Shown here in pieces: positions 1-8,222 of a DNA stretch of 11,101 bases. The notes under the pieces are model-generated. The model did no database searches. It had not been told where the DNA came from and was given only the letters and a program-made list of their open reading frames with translations. Position numbers and translations under genes: made by a program. How positions within the stretch are numbered: position 1 is the first letter of the stretch; each line of letters begins with the position of its first letter. This DNA comes from Larix sibirica (taxonomy: Eukaryota > Streptophyta > Pinopsida > Pinales > Pinaceae): NCBI GenBank assembly GCA_004151065.3, contig NWUY0300008259.1:13361-24461 (forward strand), read 5' to 3'.

Positions 1-920
1 AAGTAATTTCAGGAAGGACCAGTCAACAAGATCATAAGCCTTGATCAAATCAAGCTTCATAGCCATTGCCCCAAATTTTTTAGACTTAATAGTGTGTAAA
101 AATTCTTGGGCTGTCCCCACAGCATAAAAAATCAACCTTTTGTTCAGGAAGCCAAACTGCTCAGCTTAAATACCACAAGACAATCCCCCCTCAACCGTTG
201 AGCAATGGTCTTGGAAATCAGTTTATACATAAGATTACAAAGAGATATAGGCTGAAAATCTTGAAATGTGGAGGGGTTTGATATCTCGGGGATTAAAGTG
301 ATGAAAGTTGCATTCACATCCCTAGGAATTCTGCCCTTTATCCTAGCCTCCTCAACAAACCGAACCAGTTCAGGTCCCAAAATATCAAAGAACTGAATGA
401 AGAATTCACAAGTCTAGCCATCGGGCCCGGGACTTTTATCTTTTTCCATATATTTTAAAATCAGTTCAATTTCCTGAAGAGTAACCGGAGCATATATCCG
501 AAGACAGTCCTCATTCGAAAAAAACCGAGGCATAATCTGAATGATCTTCATCTGTTCCTGTAGATTTCAGGCGCCAGGGCATTTGTAAATATTAGAGAAG
601 TAGTGAACAACTTCCTGTGCAATACTAGTGCTATCCGAGACAATATTTCCGGAAGAGTCCTTTATATCCCAGATAGTCTTATTTTTCCTCCGGCCCTCTG
701 CAAAAGCATGGAAATATTTTGTATTTTGGTCCCCCTTTTCGATCCAAAGAGCTCGACTTGTTAATCTCCAGAGGGTCTCCTCCGATGCAAGTAAAGTAGC
801 TTTCTGCTTTTGCAAAGAGGCCATAGCAGCCATAAAGGTAGGTTCTGTGGTTTCCTCGTATGGACAAACCATCATAGACGAGATATCCTGTTCGACACAC
901 CTAAGATCCATATTCAAATG
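1..920 (-). pseudogene. L1-type LINE ORF2 fragment (pre-RT linker and start of reverse transcriptase), decayed
   Basis: The minus strand reads as plant LINE ORF2. From about 917 down to 567 one open frame carries the pre-RT region, with the hallmark WIEKGDQNTKYFHAFAEGRR. The same frame passes a TGA (567-569), then KSPGPDG followed by a TAG (414-416) where the family normally has Trp or Phe, then FITLIPEISNPSTFQDFQPI and SLCNLMYKLISKTIAQRLR. A frameshift near 180-190 and a TAA (166-168) precede EQFGFLNKR and the first catalytic motif, MKLDLIKAYDLVDW (about 18-62), whose Asp residues are kept. The YADD box, thumb and 3' tail lie beyond position 1. The endonuclease domain is absent and homology fades at about 920, which fits 5' truncation, common for LINEs. 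The frame opens at a TTG, not a real start. Family assignment is firm; the exact right boundary is not. Confidence 0.9.
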
Positions 921-940
921 TGTGGTCGAGGATCACCACA

Positions 941-1251
941 GGTAATTATCTCACTTTTATGGCTGCTTTGCTAGGGTGAGAGGCTGCTTGGGCCGTTTTT
1001 GGTCTATTGTATATAGAATTACCATGTCTACTTGTTTATTAATACAAAGTATAGATTTTTATTTTGAAAAAAATATGTTTTCCTATGATTAATAATGGTT
1101 TTAGGTCTATATAGATTCACTCATTGTAAATATGAGTTGTTCTAGAATCTAAATCAATGAAGATTTGATGAAAGTGAAGTGAAGAAGAGATTCTTGATTT
1201 TTTTTTAATCTCTCCTTACGTTTCATTCCATTGCATTAGAGTAATATTATT
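941..1251. other. Non-coding AT-rich stretch with weak LTR-like character
   Basis: No gene is visible. The stretch 1081-1252 (tatatag, then a TAAATATGAG block, an ATCAATGAAG block, a T-run, and an end in ATTCA) resembles the 3' part of plant copia-type LTRs read on the plus strand. It is followed at 1256-1269 by GGTATTTCAGAGCT, which differs from the usual initiator-Met primer-binding site (GGTATCAGAGC) by a two-base insertion. No start of the LTR and no second LTR were found, so this is only a suggestion. Confidence 0.2.
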
Positions 1252-1518
1252 CAAAGGTATTTCAGAGCTGTGTTAAAAGGTATTTAGGTGATATCTAATT
1301 GATTATGGTTGTAATAGTAAGCACGTGTATCCTTTGATAAATATTATAATAGAAAGCAAGCATATCCTTTAAATGGGGAGTATCCTGTCCTTTGGAAATG
1401 AAAGTAAAGATATATTTAATTTGTATAAATATCAGAGCTCACGGTTAAAAGTTGTAATTCCTTTTGCAGTTCAATTTATTTTAATAATTGAGTCTGGTTG
1501 ATTTATTCTTTATGGCAG

Positions 1519-1688
1519 ATTTTATATTTGAAATGACTTTAACTAGGAAGTTGAATGGTGATGTTTTTTCATCTCGGAAATGTAAGATATATAGAACACT
1601 GGTTGAGAAGATGCAAGAATATCCGTGGGATTTCAACAGTCAAGGGTCTACTTTTTTTATCGATGCACTTTCATATCTTGGAGTCAAG
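1519..1688 (+). other. Exon-like block, copy 1 (170 bp, unknown protein)
   Basis: The open frame continues through this block and is flanked by plausible splice signals: a T-rich tract ending in TTTATGGCAG just before 1519, and AAG/GT at 1686-1690. The block ends on a whole codon and translates as a hydrophilic, protein-like segment that includes KCKIYRTLVEKMQEYPWDFN and FFIDALSYLGVK. I do not recognise the family. There is no neighbouring exon, so it could be a captured gene fragment or a chance open frame. A frame starting at 1488 also runs into copy 2 through the N, but it has no meaning as a protein. Confidence 0.35.
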
Positions 1689-1964
1689 GTTTNTATGCAA
1701 AGGTATTTCAGAGCTGTGTTAAAAGGTAGTTAGGTGATATCTAATTGATTATGGTTGTAATAGTAAGCACGTGTATCCTTTGATAAATATTATAATAGAA
1801 AGCAAGCATATCCTTTAAATGGGGAGTATCCTGTCCTTTGGAAATGAAAGTAAAGATATATTTAATTTGTATAAATATCAGAGCTCACGGTTAAAAGTTG
1901 TAATTCCTTTTGCAGTTCAATTTATTTTAATAATTGAGTCTGGTTGATTTATTCTTTATGGCAG

Positions 1965-2134
1965 ATTTTATATTTGAAATGACTTTAACTAGGAAGTTGG
2001 ATGGTGATGTTTTTTCATCTCGGAAATGTAAGATATATAGAACACTGGTTGAGAAGATGCAAGAATATCCGTGGGATTTCAACAGTCAAGGGTCTACTTT
2101 TTTTATCGATGCACTTTCATATCTTGGAGTCAAG
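1965..2134 (+). other. Exon-like block, copy 2 (170 bp, unknown protein)
   Basis: This is the second copy of the exon-like block, with one change inside it (2000 G instead of A, turning Asn to Asp in the reading RKLNGD/RKLDGD). The same acceptor-like GGCAG precedes it. The frame closes at TGA 2138-2140 when read through the donor-like GT at 2135. A second frame is open from 2001 to 2261, but it runs into the diverged repeat downstream and looks like a by-product. Same unknown function and same caution as copy 1. Confidence 0.35.
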
Positions 2135-2400
2135 GTTTGAAATTTGGATATGTTATAGAGAACACCATTATTTACTTTCCCACCAAATTCAATCAAAAGA
2201 CATTGAGTTTAAGTACTGCACTTATGTTTGGAGCTTGTGTGTAGAAATTCCTCTTTTTTGAAATAATAGGGGTTTAGTATTTTAACTACCGTGTAATCAA
2301 TACTTGGAGTTAGTTTGAAATTTTTATATGTTGTAGAGGACATCTTCTTCTACTTGCACACCAAATTTCTTCAAAATATATGGAGTTTAAGAGGTGCGCA
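2123..2400. repeat. Two diverged copies of a roughly 90-bp repeat (about 2123-2222 and 2299-2399)
   Basis: The stretch starting CTTGGAGTCAAGGTTTGAAAT near 2124 recurs at about 2300 as CTTGGAGTTAG-TTTGAAAT. The match continues through GATATGTTATAGAGAACACC versus TATATGTTGTAGAGGACATC, then a shared CACCAAATT block, then GAGTTTAAG and a GCGCA/CTGCA-type end. By eye they agree at roughly three quarters of positions. The first copy begins inside the tail of the 441-bp duplication unit, so the end of the exon-like block is itself part of this repeat. This could be an older local duplication or two members of a dispersed element. Confidence 0.7.
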
Positions 2401-2826
2401 TAAGCCCTACACAAAGCACGACAAAGAACCTAGAATGCATCCCATGCATTAATTTTTCTTCTAAGCTTTGACTAGTCAAACCACGAAGCTTGAGTTGTAC
2501 TTAATAGTTAAAAGGGTGATTATTATTTATGAATATATGGTATTAATCAAATAAATGTTTGGATTACCTCGAAAAATGAAGCAATTTGGGAACCGAACAA
2601 TGATCTCTTATAGTTTAAGTATTTGAGAATTCTATGTAATGAGGGCCTATTGGTTCTCCAGGGTTTGGACTTTCTATAGTTGTTGGCTGTTTGTGATTTA
2701 GAGACCCTTTAATTTTGTCAAGTAGTTTTATCAATTTAGTGGAACCTATCCTATGGAAAAAAACTTCAAAACTTGAAATGCAGGCTAGAACTACATATGT
2801 ACAAGTCAGTTGCCTCAAGGAGGAAA
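2401..2826. other. No recognisable gene; probable 3' flank of the gypsy element
   Basis: This stretch follows the integrase stop and would hold the 3' untranslated region, polypurine tract and 3' LTR if they survive. A minus-strand frame of 67 codons (2615-2818) is open but its product (for example SFEVFFHRIGSTKLIKLLDK) matches nothing I know. I saw no TG...CA-bounded block that recurs on the right side of the element. Confidence 0.4.
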
Positions 2827-3977
2827 CTAATTAAATGAATGCTTCAGGGCTTGACTGTTGTCAAGAAGGAGGTCTACTTCCCCTTCCAGGTTCTGCAATT
2901 TATATGTGCTAGCACCAAGCTTTTCAATCACCTCGAATGGCTCGAGCAATAAGTGCTCAAACTTAGTATGCTTCCCTTTAACCTCATTTAGCTTATCCTA
3001 TTTTAGAATTAGATCTCCCATTTCAAATGCTTTCCATCTTGTAGAATGTTTATCAAACCATATTTTCACTATTTGCTGAAGTGCAATGAACTTATGCTTT
3101 TCCTTCTCTCTCTTCTAACTGGAGCATGTCATTTATTCGCCATTGGATAACTGGGTAGTTCTTCCCTCGAGAGGCTTGCGTTAGGTGGAGAGAGGGTAAG
3201 AAAAAATTAGGAGGCAAAATAAATTTCCTTCCATATACGAGAAATATGGGGAGGTTTCTAGAGTAGCCTTGGGGGTAACTCTATCATCCTAGAGAGTTTT
3301 TGGTAGGGCATTATGTAAATTCTTTTGATGGTCTACTACCGTTCTTTTTAAAATCTTGATAAGGTTCTTTTTAGTGGATTCAACTATGTCATTTCCCTAA
3401 GGGTAGTATTTGGATGAATATCACAGGATAATTCCATTTTTAAGACAATTTTAGTGAATTTCAAGGAAGAAAATTAAGATTCAGTGAATTTCAAGGAAGA
3501 AAATTAAGAAGCATTATCAAATACATGAATTGAAGGAACACCAAACTTGGTTATTAACCCTTTTCTCAATTAATTCGATGATGACTGCTTCAGTAACTTT
3601 AACTAGTGCTAATGCTTCTGTCCATCTTGTGAAGTAGTATGTAGCAATGAGAATGCATTGGTGTTGCTTTAGAGAATATGGTTTTATTTCTCCAATGATA
3701 TCCAAACCCCACTATTGCAATGTTTTGCCCATTGTAACTAGCTGTAAGAGAATGATTGGTTTCTTCTCATGTCCAGTCTGGAAAACTCTGCACTTTCGAG
3801 CATATGCATAGGCATCTTTGAATAGTGTTGGCCAAGAATATCTTGCTATCAAGATTTTATGAGTTGTGATTTCCCCAGCTTAAAGTCCTTCGGTAGGTCC
3901 ATAGTGCAATTCTTCGAGGAGTTTGTTGATGTCTTTCTTTTCCAGGCATCTTAGTAGAACTCATTGTGATTTTTTCG
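2827..3977 (-). pseudogene. gypsy integrase, degenerate
   Basis: The N-terminal zinc region begins near 3977 with VLLRCLEKKD. In the HHCC site the first His survives (ELHYGPTEG), the second His is replaced in GL*AGE, the first Cys stays (codon at 3790-3792), and the second reads Phe (3781-3783). The core keeps the Asp in WGLDIIGEI (3700-3702), the Asp in FDNAS (3516-3518) and the Glu in NDIVES (3379-3381), but these lie in different frames. The C-terminal part has RWKAFEMGDLILK, a TAG (2998-3000) where Trp is expected, then KHTKFEHLLLEPFEVIEK and a stop at 2827-2829. A TAG at 3712-3714 precedes WGLD, and a 30-bp tandem duplication lies between the second and third acidic residues. The protein would normally insert the cDNA into the genome; this copy cannot. 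Confidence 0.9.
3453..3512. repeat. 30-bp tandem duplication inside the integrase core
   Basis: The 27-base run AGTGAATTTCAAGG... at 3453-3479 is repeated exactly at 3483-3509, giving a 30-base period. It keeps the reading frame but adds ten codons just after the second catalytic Asp. Exact identity implies it arose late, after most of the decay. Confidence 0.95.
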
Positions 3978-3989
3978 AAATAAAATGTC

Positions 3990-4653
3990 ATTTATTAATT
4001 ATTATTGTGTATACTAATGCCTCAAAGTTTTTTTTTTTTGAGAATTCAAGTTTTTTGGGGTCATGCTAGTATGCATAAATTGTTTCAGATCATCGTACTA
4101 GAAATCCACTTTGGTCACGATGCATAGGACTTCTAGAGTATAGGGTATGATTTCATTCTTCGAGCCTTTCTATGAAGTTTTAGTTGGATCTAATGCTTAT
4201 GCTGTGAACTTACATAGGCCTTTACCTGTAACTATCTTTGCAAGCTTAAATTTCAAATCATATTCTGGAATGACAACCATTCAATTGCCTCTTCTTTCAC
4301 TGAGTTTTTTTTGGACGAATATAGATCTGATAATTGGGTGAGGTACAATCACTTTGATCACTTTGATGTGGTTCTTCAAGCTATAGGGATTGAACTGTTT
4401 AACAACCCTGAACATTGTGAAGGTTTGTTTATCAATAGCTAGGTAATTTAGTTTAGCCCCCTATAGACCAATTCTTCTCAAAAGAAATTGGACCTTCATC
4501 CCTTTGTTCATTCTTTTGTGTGAGAATGTCTGCAAGGGAATGGTTTGATGCAAATGTATACAATGTAAAATCCTTGTTGAAATCAAGATTGTGCAATGCT
4601 GGCATGTCAACTATTGCTATCTTGATCCTTTCAAAGGTTTCTTTCTCTACCAC
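3990..4653 (-). pseudogene. gypsy RNase H domain and tether to integrase, degenerate
   Basis: From 4653 an open frame reads ETFERIKIAIVDMPALHNLD, NKDFTLYTFASNHSLADILT and QKNEQRDEGPISFEKNW, the classic start of the gypsy RNase H. The first catalytic Asp position of the TFASD motif reads Asn (FASN). After a stop at 4453 the homology continues one frame over with KLNYLAIDKQTFTMFRVVKQ, VPHPIIRSIFVQKKLSERRG, a TGA (4281-4283) at a probable Trp, EYDLKFKLAKI and GKGLCKFTA. A 9-base tandem duplication (4348-4365) adds three codons. Beyond ALDPTKTS the sequence down to 3990 fits the variable tether. This domain would remove RNA from the RNA-DNA hybrid. Confidence 0.88.
4348..4365. repeat. 9-bp tandem duplication in the RNase H region
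   Basis: ATCACTTTG occurs twice back to back (4348-4356 and 4357-4365). It keeps the frame and repeats three residues, giving KVIKVI in the minus-strand reading. Confidence 0.9.
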
Positions 4654-5573
4654 AGTCCAATTGAAAGTAGTGTATTTATTGATAATCTTTTGTAAGGTTT
4701 GATAGTTTCGACAAAGTCTGATACAAACCTTCTTACAAAGTTTATTTTATAGAAGAAACACTGCATTGCCTTCTAATTTACAAGTGGAGATTTGGGTGAT
4801 GGTTTTTGTTCTCTCCAAGTTGATCAGATTACCATCTTTGGAGATAATATGGCCAAAGCAAAAAAATACTTTTATTTGGATTGAGAGAAATACCTTATTT
4901 TCTACACCTTTCACAAATTTGTTTCAAATGATGAATGTGATTTTCTCTATGTTTTGAACATATTGTCACATCATCCAAATATATGACCATACTATGGTTT
5001 ATGAGTTCGCGTCATTGGAATGTAGCACCGATGTTTATCAATTCAAAAGGAATTATTTGATAAGCAAAAGATCCCCACTTTGTATGAAATATGGTTTTCA
5101 ACTTGTTTACTTTAGTGACCAAAACTTGGTTGCAAATGGAAAAACCATCTAAAAAGGAAAACATCTTCGATCTTAACACCAATTACATAATCTATTCCAT
5201 CAGAGGAACATGATTATTGTTCTTGTTTGATGCCTCGTTCAAATTTTAGAAATCAACACATAACTTTATCTCTCCTTATTTGTTTATTTTGGTAGGACCT
5301 GGTTTGCTACCCATTCGAAATGTCCGTTTACAAATTATATTAATCCAACAATTTCTTCAATTCCTTTTGGATTAAGGGTTCCAAGGTTGGATACAGTTGC
5401 CTCAATTTTTGTTGGAATGGTTTGGCACCATACTTTAGAGGAATAACATGTATAATGGTGGTGTCATACATCTTGAGATCTTGATATGTCCTGGAAAACA
5501 CGTTTGAGTATTGTCTTAATAGGTGGATGCATTTTGTTTTCTCTGCTAGTGAAAAACAAGTTCCAAGATTCAC
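4654..5573 (-). pseudogene. gypsy reverse transcriptase, degenerate
   Basis: The N-terminal end is open from 5573 to 5340: NLGTCFSLAEKTKCIHLL, VFSRTYQDLKMYDTTIIHVI and KPFQQKLRQLYPTLEPLIQK, all typical of this group. Beyond the stop at 5340 the fingers and palm are scattered over frames: IKLCVDF, NLNEASNKNN, FSFLDGFS with the first catalytic Asp (about 5138-5161) followed by CNQV where Tyr is usual, GSFAYQIIPFELINIGATFQ, then YLDD with both catalytic Asp residues (4970-4981), HHLKQICERCRK and GISLNPNKS. The connection region shows INFVRRFVSDF. Many stops and frameshifts interrupt it. The intact enzyme would copy the element RNA into DNA in cytoplasmic particles. Confidence 0.92.
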
Positions 5574-6000
5574 AGTTTTGGATTTTCACAACTCCTAGGT
5601 TTATCAAATCATGGTTAATGTAGTAGTCAGTTTTCACGTTTGTATATTTTCAAAATTTGCTTTGCAGATCAAATACTTTTCTAAAGTCAAGGAACTTTTG
5701 GCATTAAATTGCTCTTGAAGTATTTCATTCCTAGGATTTTTTTTTATGGATTTTTCACGTTCTTTGTCATCAATGACTACTTCCTTGAAGACATCCCTGT
5801 TGTTAAAAAATGAGCTTATCTATTGATCTTCATTAAACACCCTCTAGTTTGTGACATTGTTAGGTATCGATAGGGTAAATAGTAATTCAACGAAAAATCT
5901 ATCAGTAAATGAAGAAAATTTAGAAGCATTAGCTAACAAATCAACAACTACATTACTTGTTGGAGGGATAAAGTAATATTGATATCTTGAAATTCATTAA
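5574..6000 (-). pseudogene. Linker between extra RNase H and reverse transcriptase
   Basis: The minus strand keeps one mostly open frame here with VVVDLLANASKFSS, RFFVELLFTLSIPNNV, a TAG (5844-5846) at a probable Trp, RVFNEDQ and DVFKEVVIDDKE, leading into the start of the reverse transcriptase. The LANAS part corresponds to the end of the RNase H-like domain (the usual DxLA motif, reading VDLLANAS). The linker is not a catalytic domain, but its family-like sequence shows that the extra RNase H and the reverse transcriptase have always been neighbours in this element. Confidence 0.7.
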
Positions 6001-6290
6001 TTAACTTCCATAACACTCATTGACAACTTTTAGATGAGGCGATAAATAATGAATGTAATTTTTTACTTGCCTCACAATTATCTTGAAATCACCAAAAAAG
6101 TTCAAAGATTTTACGTGTAAATCAATAGTCTTTTTCAGATATTGAATTAAAGCCTCATATTCAACGGTGTCGATGCATCCAAATTCCAACTACGGGGAAA
6201 TAAAATGACTCTTCTTTTGTTGTGGATTTATTAGAATACAACTAACCCTTGCACTTTTTTGCGATTTGGATACATGAAAAAAACAAAGTT
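5930..6290 (-). pseudogene. Additional archaeal-type RNase H-like domain (aRNH), degenerate
   Basis: The clear core is the open frame 6189-6001: CIDTVEYEALIQYLKK, IDLHVKSLNFFGDFKIIVRQ and VKNYIHYLSPHLK. The EYEAL motif carries the catalytic Glu, and FGDFKIIVRQV matches the GDS-type strand with its Asp. Upstream, FFHVSKSQKSARVSCILINP (about 6215-6275, minus strand) fits the first strands, but the first DG motif is lost. The terminal Asp motif is in the linker (VDLLANAS). This type of RNase H is distinct from the one fused to reverse transcriptase and is known in plant Tat elements. A stop lies directly after the core and another before LEFGC. Confidence 0.8.
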
Positions 6291-6499
6291 CAAATTTCAA
6301 TATCTATATCTATGGTAGTGAAAAAACTACTTACTTCAACAACTATAATACAATTATTGTTTAATCAGTTTGAGTAAAACAAAGGACTTTTCACTATTTG
6401 TTAGTTCCCAAAATTGATTCTTTTGCATTATAGTTCCCCATTTTGGTCTCTAGGAAATAAGTTTGTAGAAGTCACTGTGTAAACTACATATGTTTTTAT

Positions 6500-6890
6500 G
6501 TCCTTTCAATTCAGTGATAGTATGTTTCATGTGGGATTCATTGTCAAGAAAAATATGATGCTGTACTCCCTTTCATAGCAACCACAAATGAGACCAATTA
6601 ACAATGAAATATCCTTAGAGATTTTGAGACCAATCTCTATTGAGCACCAAACCATAAGAGTCTGGTATATCAACAACGTTAATATTCATTATTTACTATA
6701 ATTTTGGGTTAAAAGCTACATAGGTTAATACATCTTTAAGTTTACCCATTAATTTTATGTCTTATCCATCCAATTGAATAATGTGAGTTGAGTGCTTAGA
6801 TGGGATGGCATTGATTTTCTTACAAACAAAAAAATGCATCACATTTGTAGACGCTCTTGAATCAACCAAATCGTTATGTACATTGTGATT
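6500..6890 (-). pseudogene. gypsy aspartic protease and downstream segment, degenerate
   Basis: The flap-to-active-site region reads NHNVHNDLVDSRASTNVMHF on the minus strand. The active-site triad, usually DSG, is DSR (6849-6863), so the Gly is lost. IIQLDG, a stop, DIKLMGKLKDVLTYVAFNP, and then VVDIPDSYGLVLNRDWSQNL follow, the last being characteristic of this group, and the segment ends with HMKHTITELKG (about 6501-6540). Several stops interrupt it. The enzyme would cleave the element polyprotein. The stretch 6290-6500 between it and the extra RNase H is too decayed to assign. Confidence 0.88.
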
Positions 6891-7560
6891 CAAAATTTCA
6901 AAAGTCGTAGAAATGGAGGTGTTTGTGACTTTGATTTGTTTCTTATTAAAGCATCATGTACAATAGTTTTTTGTTTAGGTTCCAAATTTAATTTATATAC
7001 ATGAGACTTTTGTTTTGCTACTATTTTCTGATTTGGCTCAGATGATGATATAAAAGCATGCAACGAAATATCTCTCTGTTGGGGGGATGTTGTAGATATC
7101 AAACATGGAAACATTTCCATTTGTATTTTTCATGTTTTCTAGTAGATTATAATCCAAGGTTGGAAGAGGCAGGTTGATTGTTGTTGCTTTCTTGAGTTGT
7201 GTAGCAACTGTGATTTTTCTAGGTGTTTTAACTGGGTGAACAGGGGAAGGCTGGAAGGTGCAAGCAACTTACTTATGAGAGGGTAATCTCTATAATGAAT
7301 TATTTAGGTTGCATGTAACTCCTCTACTACTTCCTATTAATGAGTTAGTCCATGGGACATATTTCATAGAAATATTGACACTTTGCCAACATGTTGTTGT
7401 TCTTCCTTTACAATCTCAATTCTATTTCATGAGCAAGGGCTTCAACTTGTTTCTATTGATCAAGGAATTGGTTGGCCACCAATTTCATGGAATGGATCCA
7501 TTGTGGACAAGTGTTTTCTGAGTGATTAGCAAAGTGATATGTGTAATAATTCTCCATTCC
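6890..7560 (-). pseudogene. gag C-terminal region: zinc-knuckle-like motif and spacer to protease, degenerate
   Basis: At 7554-7498 the minus strand reads ENYYTYHFANHSENTCPQW, a nucleocapsid-like motif. The His residues and the last Cys are present, but the first Cys seems replaced by Tyr. Further on, LPTLDYNLLENMKNTNGNVS (about 7115-7175) and SMFDIYNIPPTERYFV run in one frame and pass into a second frame, 7120-6890 (KSHVYKLNLEPKQKTIVHDA, then PPFLRLLKF), next to the protease. This spacer is typical for gypsy elements of this type. Nucleocapsid would bind the element RNA. Stops and shifts disrupt 7180-7490. Confidence 0.7.
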
Positions 7561-8222
7561 AACCTCATATAAATTAAAATTAAAATTTGAAGGATATGGA
7601 GGTTTTGGGGATGTATTTTTTTTTTTCTTCTGTAAAATGATTTGTAAGTTTTTTTATTTTAAAGTGTCTTCAAAGTTTTTTTTTTAAGTCTACAAGTAGG
7701 AAACATTTTTACTAAGCATTGAACATTGTCCATATCCATATGCTCCTTGTTTTGTATGTCATTATTTGTCTAGTTGGATTTCTAGGTAAGGTAATGAATT
7801 TTTTTGTATCCACTATAACATTAGTGTCTTCTGCTATAGGGTTACTAGCTAGACTTGACATTTTTTATTCTACATTCTTAGCCTCTTCAAAATACCCTAC
7901 TAAATATGCTTTACTAGATCTCTTGACAAACATACCAAATGATGCACGCAGAGTAGAGGTGTAGTATTTAGTGTTTTCATTTAGAGAGAATTTGATTGAA
8001 ACTTGTTAAGGATGGTAATGAAATGTTGATTGAAATATTTTATCTTTTATTTCTTATCCATTTTTATGGGAATTATTTCTTTCAAGAGTCTGTTTGGAGT
8101 TGATCCATCCCCGAATTTTCCTATGAAGGATTTTTCAAAATCATTCCAATTGAAATTGACTCAACTAAGATGTTAAAGTACCACATGGAGGCTTCATTTT
8201 CAAATGTATATGGGAATAGCCT
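7561..8222 (-). pseudogene. gag capsid-like domain (retrotransposon gag type), degenerate
   Basis: Just left of the SINE the minus strand reads RLFPYTFENEASMWYF (8222-8175), the hallmark of plant gypsy gag. The domain continues over changed frames with EIIPIKMDKK, FNQHFITILNKF and YYTSTLRASFGMFVKR (7966-7919), then YFEEAKNVE and SSLASNPIAEDTNVI. The order and spacing fit a capsid domain of about 150 residues. The remainder to 7561 is a low-complexity spacer with T-runs on the plus strand at about 7617-7626 and 7677-7685. The product would form the particle shell. Confidence 0.8.

Larger units (their letters stand above)
1252..2138. repeat. Tandem duplication of a 441-bp segment (1252-1692 and 1698-2138)
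   Basis: The two copies align without gaps at a constant offset of 446 bases. I found only two substitutions: 1283 T versus 1729 G, and 1554 A versus 2000 G. Five bases (NTATG, 1693-1697) separate the copies, and the only N nearby is exactly there. The end of the unit (CAAGGTTT) and its start (CAAAGGTATTT) share a short near-match that could have mediated a slip or unequal exchange. The near identity in otherwise heavily decayed DNA means either a very recent duplication or an assembly artefact in which overlapping contig ends were joined head to tail. Confidence 0.95.

Noticed and set aside
679-900. Second minus-strand frame of 73 codons
   Set aside because: It overlaps the LINE pre-RT frame one base off; the WIEKGDQNTKYFH reading is the real one.
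921-940. Small inverted repeat TGTGGT...ACCACA
   Set aside because: A six-base stem with an eight-base loop is expected by chance and has no supporting context such as a T-run.
628-945. Open plus-strand frame of 105 codons
   Set aside because: It is antisense to the clear LINE ORF2 frame (567-917 minus) and its product has no recognisable motif.
2001-2261. Open plus-strand frame of 86 codons starting at ATG
   Set aside because: It crosses the duplication edge and the diverged repeat, and it exists only because one substitution in copy 2 created an ATG.
2858-3079. Plus-strand frame of 73 codons
   Set aside because: It is antisense to the integrase C-terminal domain, which is recognised in another frame.
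4147-4957. Three plus-strand frames (4147-4341, 4520-4702, 4766-4957)
   Set aside because: All lie opposite recognised RNase H or reverse transcriptase coding sequence and have no motif of their own.
7309-7964. Plus-strand frames with hydrophobic, membrane-like products (7309-7521, 7719-7964)
   Set aside because: They are antisense to gag. Their hydrophobic look comes from T-rich sequence opposite an A-rich coding strand.
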